From: Burkholderiaceae bacterium
Lineage (GTDB): Bacteria; Pseudomonadota; Gammaproteobacteria; Burkholderiales; Burkholderiaceae_B
Direction of reading: 5' to 3'
Assembly: GCA_017983955.1 (NCBI GenBank)
Contig: JAGOAJ010000015.1
Span: 1 to 64,000, forward strand
DNA: 64,000 bases
Each line of letters opens with the position of its first letter. The stretch's first letter is position 1. The notes beneath the pieces are model-generated. The model had not been told where the DNA came from. It was given only the letters and a program-made list of their open reading frames with translations, and did no database searches. Below are positions 46,893 through 58,891 of the stretch, piece after piece. Both the position numbers and the translations under genes were made by a program.

Positions 46893-47797
46893 ACCGTTGG
46901 TTGCGTCATCATCGTTACGCCTTGCTGGTCGCCTTGCGCCGCCTGACTTCTCAACCTTTCTCCACTCTGTCAAATATTCTGGTCATCAGCCTGACGTTGT
47001 CCATACCCATGATTACTGCCGCGGTGCTGATGTCAGCTCAACCTGTGGTGCGGCAAATCCCGGTGTCTCCAGAAGTCACCCTATTCCTGAAAAGCCAAGC
47101 CACTTTGGACCAGGCCAAGCAATTGGCCACGCAATTGCAGCGGAACCACAGTGACGAAGTAGAGGATGTGCGCGTAGTGGCGCGCGATGACGCTTTGAAT
47201 ACGCTAAAAAGCAATCCTTCATGGGCCGAGGCCCTGGCCGTCCTACCCGGCAATCCTTTGCCTCACGCCTTGGTGATTACTTTGCGCGACGCCCCCGAAC
47301 TAGCAGCCCGCGCAGCCGCTTTGGCCAGCCAATGGCGTAATCACGAACAAGTAGGCGCTGTACAACTGGACAGTGTTTGGGTCAGACGTCTGGAGTCCAT
47401 TATTAGCTTTCTACGTGCCGGGCTAGGCCTGCTGGCGCTAGGTGTCGCGCTGGTGGTGCTAGCCACCGTCTTCAACACAGTGCGCATGCAGGCCCTGACA
47501 CAACGCGAGGAAATCGGCGTAGCTCGTCTGGTGGGTGCTACCGAAGCTTTTGTACGTCGCCCCTTTTTGTATCTGGGCGCCCTGACAGGCGTACTGGCCA
47601 GCCTGCTAGCCATAGGTCTGACCGCTTTGGCCCTGTACCCACTGAACAGCGCTCTGGCCCGCGTCGCCAGCAGCTATGGCACTCAGATAGCCCTGCAGCT
47701 GCCTGACGCCTTGAGCCTGCTATTATCAGTGATTATGGTCGCCATACTGGCTGCATTGTCAGCTCGCTGGTCGGTGACACGCAACACACGATTCTGA
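46889..47797 (+). CDS. ftsX: Cell division protein FtsX
   Basis: A 302-residue inner-membrane protein with four helices: one near residues 30-55, then three after about residue 175. The periplasmic loop between them (about 60-170) would contact EnvC/amidase partners. The GLLALGVALVVLATVFNTVR and REEIGVARLVGATEAFVRRP segments are typical. It transmits FtsE ATPase action across the membrane. Confidence 0.95.
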   Translation: MNRWLRHHRYALLVALRRLTSQPFSTLSNILVISLTLSIPMITAAVLMSAQPVVRQIPVSPEVTLFLKSQATLDQAKQLATQLQRNHSDEVEDVRVVARDDALNTLKSNPSWAEALAVLPGNPLPHALVITLRDAPELAARAAALASQWRNHEQVGAVQLDSVWVRRLESIISFLRAGLGLLALGVALVVLATVFNTVRMQALTQREEIGVARLVGATEAFVRRPFLYLGALTGVLASLLAIGLTALALYPLNSALARVASSYGTQIALQLPDALSLLLSVIMVAILAALSARWSVTRNTRF

Positions 47798-48891
47798 TGC
47801 CACTAAACGCTACACCCGCTTACGATACCTTTGCCACCCGCGTCGTCACCTGGCAAAAGCAGCATGGTCGCCATCAACTGCCTTGGCAACAAACCCGCGA
47901 CCCTTACCGGATATGGCTGTCGGAAATCATGTTGCAGCAAACCCAGGTCAGCACGGTGCTGGGTTATTACCAACGTTTTCTGGAACGGTTCCCCACGGTG
48001 CAGGCGCTGGCCTTGGCCAGCCAGGACGACGTCATGCCCTATTGGGCAGGCCTGGGTTATTACGCCAGGGCACGCAATCTACATCGTTGCGCCCAAGAAC
48101 TGTGCACCCAATGGGAAGGCCAATTTCCACGACGACCAGAACAGATTGCGACCCTGCCCGGCATAGGCCGGTCCACGGCAGCAGCTATCGCCGCTTTTTC
48201 ATGGGGCGAGCGCAGCCCCATTATGGATGGGAACGTTAAGCGGGTTTTTACCCGGTATTTTGGGATTTATGGACAGCCGGGCCTGACTGCTACAGAAAAA
48301 ACCTTGTGGCAAACTGCAGATACCGTATTGCAGCATGCACCAAAGCAGTTAGATATGACGGCCTACACCCAGGGTCTAATGGACCTGGGCTCTATGCTCT
48401 GCACGCGCAGCAACCCCAACTGTGCTAGCTGTCCCTTAAGTACATCCTGTTATGCGCAGGCCTTGTCGGTGCAACACGAGTTACCTGTGCGCAAAACCAA
48501 GAAAGCCGTACCCGAGCGCCATTGCGCCATGCTGATCTTAAATAATCAGGACAGCATCTTGCTGGAGCAGCAGCCATCACCCGGTATCTGGGGCGGACTA
48601 TGGAGCCTGCCCCGCTATGATGATGCTGACAGCCTGCGTATAGCCTGCACCCATATGGGGCAACATACCCATGACGCACAAAAAATGGCGCCCATGCTGC
48701 ATGTCTTTTCACACTTCAAGCTACATATTGAACCTTGGCTAGTGCAGTGCCACACCCCGGTATTGGCCCAAACAGACCCTACACGTTCCTGGGTAAAAAT
48801 AGATCAATTAACCCAGACTGCCCTGCCCGCTCCTGTAAAGAAGCTGCTTGACGGCCTATATCCAGAACTAGCCAACGCTAGCCTAGCCTAG
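47797..48891 (+). CDS. mutY: Adenine DNA glycosylase
   Basis: A 364-residue base-excision enzyme that removes A mispaired with 8-oxoG. The helix-hairpin-helix LPGIGRSTAAAIAAF is followed by the catalytic Asp in PIMDGNVKRV. The 4Fe-4S ligands are in CTRSNPNCASCPLSTSC (C-x6-C-x2-C-x5-C). The C-terminal NUDIX-like domain recognises 8-oxoG. The ATG is at 47797, overlapping the ftsX stop by one base. Confidence 0.96.
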   Translation: MPLNATPAYDTFATRVVTWQKQHGRHQLPWQQTRDPYRIWLSEIMLQQTQVSTVLGYYQRFLERFPTVQALALASQDDVMPYWAGLGYYARARNLHRCAQELCTQWEGQFPRRPEQIATLPGIGRSTAAAIAAFSWGERSPIMDGNVKRVFTRYFGIYGQPGLTATEKTLWQTADTVLQHAPKQLDMTAYTQGLMDLGSMLCTRSNPNCASCPLSTSCYAQALSVQHELPVRKTKKAVPERHCAMLILNNQDSILLEQQPSPGIWGGLWSLPRYDDADSLRIACTHMGQHTHDAQKMAPMLHVFSHFKLHIEPWLVQCHTPVLAQTDPTRSWVKIDQLTQTALPAPVKKLLDGLYPELANASLA

Positions 48892-48892
48892 C

Positions 48893-50029
48893 CTAGCGAC
48901 GCGCAGGTCGGTAGCGATGTATGCTCATAAGCATTCCGCAGGCTATGCCTAGGGTCAACAGGGCTGTACCGCCATAACTCATAAAGGGCAAAGGCACGCC
49001 CACCACCGGTAGTACCCCGGTCACCATGCCCACATTCACAAAGACGTAGACAAAAAACATCATAGCCATAGAGCCAGCCAACAAACGACCGAATTGCGTC
49101 TGTGCGCTGGCGGCGATCGCCAAACCCCGAACTATGATCAAGGCGTACAGCACCAGCAACATGATGCCGCCATACAGGCCGAACTCTTCTGCAAAAACAG
49201 CGAAAATAAAATCGGTGGTGCGCTCGGGGATGAAGTCCAAATGCGACTGCGTTCCCAACATATAGCCCTTGCCATAAACACCACCGGAACCCACAGCTAT
49301 CATGGACTGTATGGTGTGAAAGCCTTTACCCAGTGGGTCTGAGCTGGGGTCCAGCAAGGTGCAGACCCTGTATTTTTGATAGTCATGCAGAACCATCCAA
49401 TCGACCTCAGGCATACATATCTGATCTTCGTAGTAGATCAGCATGCCCAGTCCCAGCAGCAGAGCGATGGCTAGCGGTGCCAGTAGTCGAAACGACAAGC
49501 CGCCAAAATAAATCACGCAAAAACCGGATGCAAACACCAGCAATGCCGTACCCAGGTCGGGCTGCCTGACAATCAGGATAAAAGGCAAAGCCAGCAGCAC
49601 CCCAGCCACCAGAAAATCCAACACCCGCAGCCGCCCCTGATTGCGGTGAAAATACCAGGCCAACAACAAGGGAACTGCAATCTTCAGCATCTCGGAGGGT
49701 TGTATCCGTACCACCCCCAGATCTAGCCAGCGTGTCGCGCCTTTGCTGGTTTCCCCAAAAAACTCTACACCTAGCAGCAAGACCAGCCCTGAGGCATACA
49801 CATATGGGGCCATCCGCATCAACCACGGTATGGGCACCAGCGCAACAGCCCACATAACCATAAAGGCAATCAGGAAGTTGCGCGACTGGTCGGCAAAACG
49901 CCAGTCGGGCTCACCCACTGCCGAGTGCATGACAGTCAACCCCAGCACCGCCATCAACACCAACAGCGCCAGCAATGGCCAATCAAATACCGTCAGCGCT
50001 TTAATGCCCCAGGTCAAAAACCGTTTCAT
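48893..50029 (-). CDS. rodA: Rod-shape SEDS glycosyltransferase RodA
   Basis: A 378-residue polytopic SEDS peptidoglycan polymerase of the elongasome, about 10 helices. Typical blocks are DLGVVRIQPSEMLKIAVPLL, RQPDLGTALLVFASGFCVIY (conserved Asp), HLDFIPERTTDFIFAVFAEE and PFMSYGGTALLTLGIACG. Its start overlaps the mrdA stop by 4 nt. It pairs with PBP2, encoded just upstream. Confidence 0.95.
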   Translation of the reverse strand: MKRFLTWGIKALTVFDWPLLALLVLMAVLGLTVMHSAVGEPDWRFADQSRNFLIAFMVMWAVALVPIPWLMRMAPYVYASGLVLLLGVEFFGETSKGATRWLDLGVVRIQPSEMLKIAVPLLLAWYFHRNQGRLRVLDFLVAGVLLALPFILIVRQPDLGTALLVFASGFCVIYFGGLSFRLLAPLAIALLLGLGMLIYYEDQICMPEVDWMVLHDYQKYRVCTLLDPSSDPLGKGFHTIQSMIAVGSGGVYGKGYMLGTQSHLDFIPERTTDFIFAVFAEEFGLYGGIMLLVLYALIIVRGLAIAASAQTQFGRLLAGSMAMMFFVYVFVNVGMVTGVLPVVGVPLPFMSYGGTALLTLGIACGMLMSIHRYRPARR

Positions 50030-51966
50030 GGCAGCTCCGTAACAGTATCTGGGTCGTCAGCCATAGCCTGCGCAGCATCGTCCTGGCTTTGATCAGGAGG
50101 CAGTATCCCCTCAAGGCGGTTATCACCTGTTAACCAATAGTCAAATACCTTACGAGCCACCGGTGCGGCAACAGTCGCCCCCCAACCCGCATTTTCCACG
50201 ATCAGCGCCACCGCAATTTGCGGATCATCTACTGGCGCATAGGCCATGAACAAGGCGTGATCGCGCAGACGTTCGTCCACCGTATTGGCGTTATATTTTG
50301 CGCCCTTAAGACTATAGACCTGAGCTGTACCTGTTTTCCCTGCAGCCTGGTAGCTTGCGCCCGCAAAGGCACGGCGCGCCGTGCCGCTACGCATAACATC
50401 CACCATGGCTTTACGTATCACATCCAAATTTTCCGGCTTCAAGGGAATGACATAAGACGGTTCAGTAACCGTGCGCACGGCAGTACCTGTTTGTGGGTTT
50501 TTTACCAGGCTGACCAGATGCGGCTTCATATAAGCGCCATCATTGGCCAGTACCGCCGTGGCCTGTGCCAACTGCAGCAAGGTGAAGTTGTTATAGCCCT
50601 GCCCCACAGTAACCGACACGGTTTCACCGGCGTACCAGCGCTGCTGGGCAGCCGTCTTGTAGTTAAGCCGCTTCCATTCGGTAGATGGTAAAACCCCGCG
50701 TTTCTCGCCTTCCAAATCGATACCGGTAATTTGGCCAAAGCCAAACTGCTTGCTGAAGTCGTGTAAAGCATTTACGCCAATTTCCGGTCCCAACGAAAAA
50801 AAGTAGGTATCTGAAGACACCACAATGGCACGATGCATATCCGTAGGCCCATAAACGGCCCCGCCCGCATTACGGAAACGCTGTCCGCCAAACTCAAAAT
50901 AGCCAGGATCAGGGATGCGCTGGGTGGCGGTGCGCTTACCCAATTCCAGCGCGGCCAAGCCAACAAAGGGCTTATAAGTGGACCCTATGGGATACGTGCC
51001 ATAAAGGGGGCGATTGATTAACGGGTGATCGGGCGATTCGTTCAGCTTGCGCCAATTTTCCACATCAATCCCGTCAATGAATAGATTAGGATCAAATGAA
51101 GGCGCCGATACAAAGGCCAGGATATCGCCCGTTTTAGGCTCTATGGCGACCAGGGCGCCACGACGCCCCTCGAACTGGCGCTCAGCTTCTTTTTGCAGAC
51201 CTATATCTATGGACAACACCAGATTAGAACCCGGCACCGGATCAATGCGACTTAAGGTACGCACTGGGCGTCCCGACGCGGTGACCTCGACCTCTTCGAT
51301 ACCGGTTTTGCCATGCAAGGCGGTTTCCCAGGTTTTTTCCAGGCCCTTTTTACCTATGGTGTTACTCCCCCGGTAATTACCCAGTTGCCCACTGGCCTCT
51401 AGGTTAGTCAGATCACCTTCGGATATTCTGCCCACATAACCCATCACATGCGCCGCTGCTGCGCCCTGGGGATATTCACGCACCCAGCGCGCCTTCAGTT
51501 CAACACCAGGGAAGCGGTAGGAATTGGCGGCGAACCACGACGCCTCGGTTTCATTCAGGTTATTGCGCAGAATGACCGGGGTATAGCGTCCACCCTGCCC
51601 CACGCCCTGTATAAAGCGCCGTCGGTCGGACTGGCTCACATAAACCAGCTCGCTTAGGTTGTCGATGACGTCTTCAAGACTGCCGCCTACGTTGGCTGGA
51701 GTCACTTCTAGCGTGTAGTCACGGTAGTTACGCGCCAATACCACGCCACTGCGATCTACGATCTCACCACGTCGCGGCGGTATAGGCACTACGGCCATGC
51801 GGTTCTGATCGGCACGTGCAGCCAAACCTTCATAGCGCACCACCTGCAAATACCACAAGCGCCCCACCAGGGTACTGAAACACAACAAGGCAAACACACC
51901 CGCCACCCAAACGCGCAGCAGTATCCGGCGTTTCTGATGTTGGTTGGTTTTCTTAAATTCGAACAT
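50026..51966 (-). CDS. mrdA: Penicillin-binding protein 2
   Basis: A 646-residue class B transpeptidase of rod elongation. One N-terminal membrane anchor (LLRVWVAGVFALLCFSTLVG), then a pedestal domain starting VVPIPPRRGEIVDRSGVVLA. The transpeptidase domain has the active-site Ser in GSTYKPFVG, the SxD/N motif in VSSDTYFF, and KTGTAQ. It works with RodA. The acidic tail ends QDDAAQAMADDPDTVTELP. Confidence 0.96.
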   Translation of the reverse strand: MFEFKKTNQHQKRRILLRVWVAGVFALLCFSTLVGRLWYLQVVRYEGLAARADQNRMAVVPIPPRRGEIVDRSGVVLARNYRDYTLEVTPANVGGSLEDVIDNLSELVYVSQSDRRRFIQGVGQGGRYTPVILRNNLNETEASWFAANSYRFPGVELKARWVREYPQGAAAAHVMGYVGRISEGDLTNLEASGQLGNYRGSNTIGKKGLEKTWETALHGKTGIEEVEVTASGRPVRTLSRIDPVPGSNLVLSIDIGLQKEAERQFEGRRGALVAIEPKTGDILAFVSAPSFDPNLFIDGIDVENWRKLNESPDHPLINRPLYGTYPIGSTYKPFVGLAALELGKRTATQRIPDPGYFEFGGQRFRNAGGAVYGPTDMHRAIVVSSDTYFFSLGPEIGVNALHDFSKQFGFGQITGIDLEGEKRGVLPSTEWKRLNYKTAAQQRWYAGETVSVTVGQGYNNFTLLQLAQATAVLANDGAYMKPHLVSLVKNPQTGTAVRTVTEPSYVIPLKPENLDVIRKAMVDVMRSGTARRAFAGASYQAAGKTGTAQVYSLKGAKYNANTVDERLRDHALFMAYAPVDDPQIAVALIVENAGWGATVAAPVARKVFDYWLTGDNRLEGILPPDQSQDDAAQAMADDPDTVTELP

Positions 51967-51990
51967 AGTCCCGTCTTGGTCTGATCAGCC

Positions 51991-52569
51991 TTATACCGAG
52001 CTGGAGTCAGCCTCGTCCAGGCGTCGCTGCGGCATATGCAACAAAATATCGGCCACTGGCCATAAAGCCGCCGTAAACAAGGCCGACCATAGCCACTGCC
52101 AGCCTGCCCACTCGCCTGCCAGCCAGGCATGAGTCAGGGTAGAGACCGCCGCCGCGATCACAAAAACCGGCGCCATATGTATGGCCTGGATAACAGCATC
52201 AAAACGCTGCAAACGTCGTCTTAGAGTAACCGCCCCATAAGCAACCAGCGTGAAGACCAAGGCGTGCTCGCCCAGTAAAGCGCCATCATGTACATCCAGC
52301 AGCAGGCCAAAACAAAACGCCGTCAGCATGCCCACGCGCTGCGGTTCATTCAGACACCAAAAAGCCAATACCAAGAGTAGCAACTCCGGTGCGGGCTGCC
52401 ACAAGCGCCAGGGCAGCAGAGAGATAAGCCACACGGCAATAATGGTGAACCACAGGAACAACCCCGACGCAGGCCGCCGAAAGGGTGCATCGTCTATGGG
52501 CTGCAACCCCTTAAGAGGCGAATGTCGCGCTGCCGATACCAGCGCGCTATTATTCGTCTTGTGAACCAT
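51991..52569 (-). CDS. mreD: Rod-shape-determining protein MreD
   Basis: A 192-residue membrane protein with five to six predicted helices and the PAPELLLLVLAFWCLNEPQR and GLLLDVHDGALLGEHAL blocks of MreD. The start is the ATG at 52569, overlapping the mreC end by 20 bp; a longer frame lies wholly within mreC. Gene order mreB-mreC-mreD-mrdA-rodA is the standard one. Confidence 0.9.
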   Translation of the reverse strand: MVHKTNNSALVSAARHSPLKGLQPIDDAPFRRPASGLFLWFTIIAVWLISLLPWRLWQPAPELLLLVLAFWCLNEPQRVGMLTAFCFGLLLDVHDGALLGEHALVFTLVAYGAVTLRRRLQRFDAVIQAIHMAPVFVIAAAVSTLTHAWLAGEWAGWQWLWSALFTAALWPVADILLHMPQRRLDEADSSSV

Positions 52570-53437
52570 CCAACAGGCCCTCCGGGTTAGATGCTTGCGT
52601 AGCCACATCGACACGCAACACCAAAAAATGGCGATAGCGCTCGGGGTGGGACAAGGGGGACGCCACAGCCACCCCAAAGCCCGACGCCGCATCGCGTTCT
52701 ACGCGTTCAATGCGAGCCACGGGCAAGCCCGCCGGGAACAAACCACCTATACCGCTAGTAACCAGCGTATCGTCGGCTTCTATATCGACATCTGCCGTCA
52801 AATAACGTACTTCGACCTTACCCGACACATTGCCGCCGAAGGCGATCAGCCGCAAACCGTTGCGTAACACCTGTACAGGTATAGCCACCTGATCATCCGT
52901 CAGCAAGGCGGCCTCGGAGGTAAATGGGGTAACTCGTACTATCTGCCCAACGATACCGCCCTCGTCGATGACAGGCATGCCGGGCAAAATACCGCTGGAT
53001 GTGCCTTTGTTAAACACCAGGTGATGCGAAAAGGCATTAGGGGGTTCATACAGGACCTGAACTGCAATGGCAGGCTGACTACCCGTGTCCGCTACGTTCA
53101 GTAAACGCCGTAACTGCTGATTTTCAGCGGCCAGCTGAGCCGCATGAGTAGAAATCTGGGCCAGTTCTATGCGCTGACGCTGCAAGGCCTCTTTTTCAGT
53201 GCGTGCCAAGGCCGCCGCATCCGTCCAGTCATTGATGCGTTCCAACACGTCGCGTGGTGCAAACATCAAACGTTGAAAAGGATAAAGCGCCACCGATACA
53301 GCTTGGCGTGCTGGTTCCAGCGAGCGCCAACGAGAATCAACAATCAGCAAACTAAGTGCGATCAGGACCAGAACAACTAACCGGAGTTCAGCCGTAGGAC
53401 CGCGCTTGAATAATCTGATGGTGCCATTTTCTTGCAT
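52550..53437 (-). CDS. mreC: Rod-shape-determining protein MreC
   Basis: A 295-residue protein with one N-terminal membrane segment (LRLVVLVLIALSLLIVDSRW), a coiled coil around residues 65-110 and a beta-rich periplasmic domain (LVFNKGTSSGILPGMPVIDE). It links MreB to PBP2. It lies 71 bp downstream of mreB. Confidence 0.95.
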   Translation of the reverse strand: MQENGTIRLFKRGPTAELRLVVLVLIALSLLIVDSRWRSLEPARQAVSVALYPFQRLMFAPRDVLERINDWTDAAALARTEKEALQRQRIELAQISTHAAQLAAENQQLRRLLNVADTGSQPAIAVQVLYEPPNAFSHHLVFNKGTSSGILPGMPVIDEGGIVGQIVRVTPFTSEAALLTDDQVAIPVQVLRNGLRLIAFGGNVSGKVEVRYLTADVDIEADDTLVTSGIGGLFPAGLPVARIERVERDAASGFGVAVASPLSHPERYRHFLVLRVDVATQASNPEGLLDGSQDE

Positions 53438-53508
53438 AAGATAGCCGCACCAGCACCTTGATATACCTGGCCCGCCACCGGGCGCGCCAGGCGTTTACGG
53501 AGCTAGGC

Positions 53509-54558
<1,050 letters not shown>

Positions 54559-54657
54559 TCAGTATGTGTAAAGTGAAAAAGATGAATTCGTGCCGAGGTT
54601 TCTAGCGCAGTTGTGGCCGCAAGAAATAGATGGCGAATTAAACCGCTTATGATAACT

Positions 54658-54663
54658 TATAAT
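54658..54663 (+). promoter_or_regulatory. Candidate -10 box of gatCAB
   Basis: A perfect TATAAT at 54658-54663 stands 118 bp before the gatC ATG, in the divergent gap with mreB. The -35 region 17 nt upstream (GAATTA) is poor, so this is a tentative promoter. Confidence 0.4.
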
Positions 54664-54780
54664 TGTGCATCTATAAGGTTGAATTGGCGTCTGTTATGTT
54701 CCGTAACCGGTTCATGGCATAGGACCTGTCTGTATGTGCACACGCCACCTTACAACTTCTATTCTGAAAGCAAGAACCTA

Positions 54781-55089
54781 ATGGCAATTACCGAGCAAGA
54801 TGTGGACCGCATTGCGCGGCTCGCGCGTATTCAACTTACGCCCGAACAAAACGCCCGTTCACAAGAAGAACTGACCGGCATTTTAAACCTGATGCAGCAG
54901 CTACAAGCTGTAGATACATCAGGCATAGAACCCTTGGCGCATCCCTTGGCCGACCGGCAAGACGTGATCCTGCGTCTGCGCCCTGATGTCGCCCGCGCCA
55001 CTGCAACCCAGGACGAGCGCCAGGCCCTGATGGCCAACGCTGCTGGCCAACAAGACGGCCTATTCCTAGTGCCTACGGTTATCGAGTAA
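54781..55089 (+). CDS. gatC: Asp/Glu-tRNA amidotransferase subunit C
   Basis: A 102-residue small subunit that stabilises GatA. It starts [20 protein letters not shown] and contains the belt-like [20 protein letters not shown]. The ATG at 54781 is chosen on family length; the upstream frame is non-coding promoter sequence. gatA follows 4 bp later. Confidence 0.95.
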   Translation: MAITEQDVDRIARLARIQLTPEQNARSQEELTGILNLMQQLQAVDTSGIEPLAHPLADRQDVILRLRPDVARATATQDERQALMANAAGQQDGLFLVPTVIE

Positions 55090-55093
55090 TCCC

Positions 55094-56626
55094 ATGTCCA
55101 GTACACCCCTACACACACAGTTTGCCAGCATAGCTGAGCTAAACCAAGCCTTGCAGACCCGCCAGCTTAGCGCCCGCGAATTGGCGGTCAGCGCCTTGGA
55201 CGCGATTGCAGCGCACAGTGATCTGAATGCCTTCGCGCAAACCGACGCCGAACTGACCCTGGCACAAGCGGACGCTGCCGACCTGGCGCTGGCCAGTGGC
55301 AAAGTATCGCCCTTAACCGGCATACCCATTGCTCACAAAGACCTTTTCGTCACTAAAGGCTGGCGCACTACTGCCGCCAGCAAAATGCTGGCGAATTATG
55401 TCAGTCCCTTTGACGCAACCGTGGTCAGCCTGCTACAAAATGCTGGCGCGGTGTCGCTGGGCAAGCTGAACTGCGATGAATTCGCCATGGGCTCCAGTAA
55501 CGAAAACTCCATTTTCGGCCCTGCCAAAAACCCCTGGGACCCTAGCCGCGTGGCAGGTGGGTCTTCGGGCGGCTCGGCAGCAGCCGTAGCAGCCGGGCTC
55601 ATCATGGGCGCCACTGGCACCGATACTGGCGGCTCTATACGCCAACCCGCCGCCCTGTGTGGCGTCAGCGGCATCAAGCCCACCTACGGCACGGTATCGC
55701 GCTTTGGCATTATTGCTTATGGTTCAAGTCTGGATCAGGCCGGTCCCATTGCGCGCCATGCACAAGACCTGCTGGAATTGCTAGATCCCATCAGCAGCTT
55801 CGACACGCGCGACTCCACCAGCCTGGAAAACTGCGACGGTACGCCCAATCAACCCGGACGCATCCGGCGCGACTTCCAGGCGGCCCTGGCAACCCAGGAC
55901 AGCCATGGCAGTCAGCCCCTGAAAGGCCTGCGCATAGGCATACCCCAGGAATACTTCAGCAAAGACCTGGACCCCGATATTGCCAGTGCCATTGAAGCAG
56001 CGCTAACCACCTTCGAATCCTTGGGTGCAGTACGCGTCAGCATTTCGCTACCCCTGACCAAACTCTCCATACCGGCCTATTACGTTATAGGTCCTGCCGA
56101 AGCCTCAAGCAATCTGTCACGCTTTGACGGCGTACGCTTCGGGCACCGCACCGCCGACTACAGCGACCTGGCCGACATGACCAGCCGTTCGCGCTCGGAA
56201 GGCTTTGGCACCGAAGTGCTGCGTCGCATCATGGTGGGCACTTATGTACTGTCGCATGGCTATTACGACGCCTATTATTTGCAGGCACAACGCGTGCGCC
56301 GCTTAATTACACGCGATTTCCAGCAGGCGCTGGACCAGCAATGCGATGTCATCATGGGCCCAGTCACACCCAAAGTCGCAAAGACCATAGGCAGCAAAAA
56401 CGCTGATCCAGTGACCGACTGGTTGGGTGACATCTACACACTAGGGGTGAATATGGCGGGCCTACCCGGCATGTCCATACCCTGCGGCTTTAGCAACACC
56501 ACCCAGCCCCTACCCATAGGGCTGCAGATCATAGGTAATTACTTCAGCGAAGGCAGCTTGCTGGCTATCGCTGACCGCTATCAGCAACTAACTGACTGGC
56601 ATCAACGCAAACCGGGGCAGCAATAA
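55094..56626 (+). CDS. gatA: Asp/Glu-tRNA amidotransferase subunit A
   Basis: A 510-residue amidase-signature enzyme that releases ammonia from glutamine for tRNA amidation. The Lys of the Ser-cisSer-Lys triad is in [13 protein letters not shown], the cis-Ser in [16 protein letters not shown] and the nucleophile in [16 protein letters not shown]. It overlaps the gatB start by one base. Confidence 0.96.
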   Translation: MSSTPLHTQFASIAELNQALQTRQLSARELAVSALDAIAAHSDLNAFAQTDAELTLAQADAADLALASGKVSPLTGIPIAHKDLFVTKGWRTTAASKMLANYVSPFDATVVSLLQNAGAVSLGKLNCDEFAMGSSNENSIFGPAKNPWDPSRVAGGSSGGSAAAVAAGLIMGATGTDTGGSIRQPAALCGVSGIKPTYGTVSRFGIIAYGSSLDQAGPIARHAQDLLELLDPISSFDTRDSTSLENCDGTPNQPGRIRRDFQAALATQDSHGSQPLKGLRIGIPQEYFSKDLDPDIASAIEAALTTFESLGAVRVSISLPLTKLSIPAYYVIGPAEASSNLSRFDGVRFGHRTADYSDLADMTSRSRSEGFGTEVLRRIMVGTYVLSHGYYDAYYLQAQRVRRLITRDFQQALDQQCDVIMGPVTPKVAKTIGSKNADPVTDWLGDIYTLGVNMAGLPGMSIPCGFSNTTQPLPIGLQIIGNYFSEGSLLAIADRYQQLTDWHQRKPGQQ

Positions 56627-58086
56627 TGGAATGGGAAACCGTCATCGGCCTGGAAGTGCATACGCAACTTTCTACCGAATCAAAAATATTCTCTGACAGC
56701 AGCACTCGCTTCGGCGCGGCCCCAAATACTCAGGCCAACGAAGTCGATATGGCCTTGCCAGGCACTTTGCCCGTCATGAACAAAGGCGCGGTCGAACGCG
56801 CCATACAATTTGGCCTGGCCGTGGGTGCGACTATCGCGCCGCGCTCCATCTTCGCCAGAAAAAACTATTTTTATCCTGATCTGCCCAAAAACTACCAGAT
56901 CAGCCAGTTTGAAATTCCTGTTGTTCAGGGCGGCACGCTGACCTTTTTTGTAGGCGAGCAGGAAACCACCATCAATCTGACCCGCGCCCACCTCGAAGAG
57001 GACGCCGGTAAATCCCTGCACGAAGACTTCACTGGCCCGCACGGCGAATCATCCACCGGCATAGACCTGAACCGCGCGGGCACCCCCCTGCTGGAAATCG
57101 TCTCTGAACCGGAACTGAGGTCGGCTGCCGAAGCCGTAGCCTACGCCAAGACCCTGCACGGTTTAGTAGTATGGCTGGGCATATGCGATGGCAATATGCA
57201 GGAAGGCTCATTGCGCGTGGACGCCAACGTATCTGTACGCCCCAAGGGCCAGCTAAAGCTGGGCACGCGTTGCGAAATCAAAAACGTGAACTCCTTCCGT
57301 TTCCTGGAGCGCGCCATACAGTACGAAATACGTCGTCAAATCGAACTCATCGAAGATGGCGGCACAGTGGTCCAGGAAACCCGTCTATATGACTCCGACC
57401 GTGACGAAACCCGTAGCATGCGCAGCAAAGAAGATGCGCACGACTACCGCTACTTTCCTGACCCCGACCTGCCGCCACTGGCGATATCGGCTGAATGGAT
57501 ACAACGCGTCCAAGACGCCATGCCTGAACTTCCCGCCCACAAGCGCCAGCGCTTTGAACAGGAGCTGGGCCTTAGCGGTTACGACGCGGCCCAGTTGACC
57601 ATGGCGCGCGCTACTTCTGACTATTTTGAAGCGACCGCTGAAAAATTGCCTAAGGATCAAGCCAAACTGGCAGCCAACTGGGTGCTGGGCGAATTGTCAG
57701 CCGCCTTGAATCGCGACGACCTCAGCATAGACCTAAGCCCGGTGCGCCCGGATGCCTTGTCTGGCTTGATCATCCGTATTATTGACGGCACGATTTCCAA
57801 CAAAATGGGTCGGGAAGTGTTTGCTGCGCTATGGGCGGGCGAACACGGTAATGACGCTGACGCCATCATAGAGGCACGCGGTCTGAAACAAATCAGCGAC
57901 AGCGGCGCCATCGCAGCCATGATAGACGGCGTGCTGGCAGCCAACCCAGCCATCGTCGAGGAATATCACGCAGGCAAGCAAAAGGCGTTTAACTCCCTGA
58001 TTGGTCAGGTAATGAAAGCAGCCAAAGGCAAAGCCAACCCGCAACAAGTCAACGACTTGCTGAAGGAGAAACTAGGCAGCGCCTAG
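56626..58086 (+). CDS. gatB: Asp/Glu-tRNA amidotransferase subunit B
   Basis: A 486-residue subunit that binds mischarged tRNA and performs the kinase/amidation step. The N-terminal cradle has [20 protein letters not shown] and [18 protein letters not shown]; the C-terminal YqeY-like tail ends [14 protein letters not shown]. Presence of GatCAB implies that Asn-tRNA and/or Gln-tRNA is made indirectly. Confidence 0.96.
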   Translation: MEWETVIGLEVHTQLSTESKIFSDSSTRFGAAPNTQANEVDMALPGTLPVMNKGAVERAIQFGLAVGATIAPRSIFARKNYFYPDLPKNYQISQFEIPVVQGGTLTFFVGEQETTINLTRAHLEEDAGKSLHEDFTGPHGESSTGIDLNRAGTPLLEIVSEPELRSAAEAVAYAKTLHGLVVWLGICDGNMQEGSLRVDANVSVRPKGQLKLGTRCEIKNVNSFRFLERAIQYEIRRQIELIEDGGTVVQETRLYDSDRDETRSMRSKEDAHDYRYFPDPDLPPLAISAEWIQRVQDAMPELPAHKRQRFEQELGLSGYDAAQLTMARATSDYFEATAEKLPKDQAKLAANWVLGELSAALNRDDLSIDLSPVRPDALSGLIIRIIDGTISNKMGREVFAALWAGEHGNDADAIIEARGLKQISDSGAIAAMIDGVLAANPAIVEEYHAGKQKAFNSLIGQVMKAAKGKANPQQVNDLLKEKLGSA

Positions 58087-58122
58087 AACAACTAGGCAAG
58101 ACCTAGCGTTAGTGTGTTGCTG

Positions 58123-58150
58123 ATCCGGCCTGTATTCCTACAGGCCGGAT
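58123..58150. terminator. Perfect 12-bp hairpin between convergent gatB and pyrE
   Basis: ATCCGGCCTGTA - TTCC - TACAGGCCGGAT, a perfect stem with a tetraloop. No T run follows on either strand, so it may stop transcription only weakly or protect mRNA 3' ends. Three CTAGG words at 58083-58105 precede it. Confidence 0.5.
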
Positions 58151-58175
58151 TCGTATCTGCCGAACCATCGTCAGC

Positions 58176-58847
58176 TTATACGCCGTATTTAGCCCTATAC
58201 GCGGCTACTGTCTGACGGTGCTCTGCCAGTTCAGCATTGCCATCCAATTCGGCCATAATGTCGGCCAACGACGCTATGCTGACAACGGGAATGCCGTAGG
58301 TGTGAGCTACATCCTGCACCGCAGAGTGCGCCGACAAGGCATCGTCTGCCCCTGCGCGCTCCATGCGATCCAACGCGATTAACACTGCCGCCGGCTCAGC
58401 ACCCGCCTGGCGTATTATTTCCACAGACTCGCGTACCGATGTACCTGCGGTAATAACGTCATCAATAATCACCACCTTGCCTTGCAAAGGCGCACCTACC
58501 AGCGTGCCACCCTCGCCATGGGCTTTGACTTCCTTGCGATTAAAGGCAAACGGCACGTCACGACCATGCAGGCCTTCATGCCCAGCCAGGGCTACCGCCG
58601 TTGCCGTAGACAAAGGTATGCCCTTATAGGCAGGGCCAAACAGCATATCGAACGAAATACCTGCATCCACCAGCGCCTGGGCGTAAAACTGCGCCAAACG
58701 GCCCACCGACAGACCAGAGTTGAAAAGACCGGCATTAAAAAAGTAAGGGCTGATACGCCCTGACTTGACCTTGAACTGGCCAAAACGCAAAACACCCTGT
58801 TGCAGGGCAAAACGCACGAATGCCGCGCGATTAGTAGTATCAGTCAT
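58176..58847 (-). CDS. pyrE: Orotate phosphoribosyltransferase
   Basis: A 223-residue type I phosphoribosyltransferase that makes OMP in pyrimidine synthesis. [18 protein letters not shown] is the substrate loop, [14 protein letters not shown] the flexible catalytic loop, and [17 protein letters not shown] the PRPP-binding motif. The ATG at 58847 is chosen; the longer frame adds 13 unrelated residues. Confidence 0.96.
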   Translation of the reverse strand: MTDTTNRAAFVRFALQQGVLRFGQFKVKSGRISPYFFNAGLFNSGLSVGRLAQFYAQALVDAGISFDMLFGPAYKGIPLSTATAVALAGHEGLHGRDVPFAFNRKEVKAHGEGGTLVGAPLQGKVVIIDDVITAGTSVRESVEIIRQAGAEPAAVLIALDRMERAGADDALSAHSAVQDVAHTYGIPVVSIASLADIMAELDGNAELAEHRQTVAAYRAKYGV

Positions 58848-58891
58848 GATGGTGACGCTAGTAGGAAAACCGGTATTATCAATCATATTGG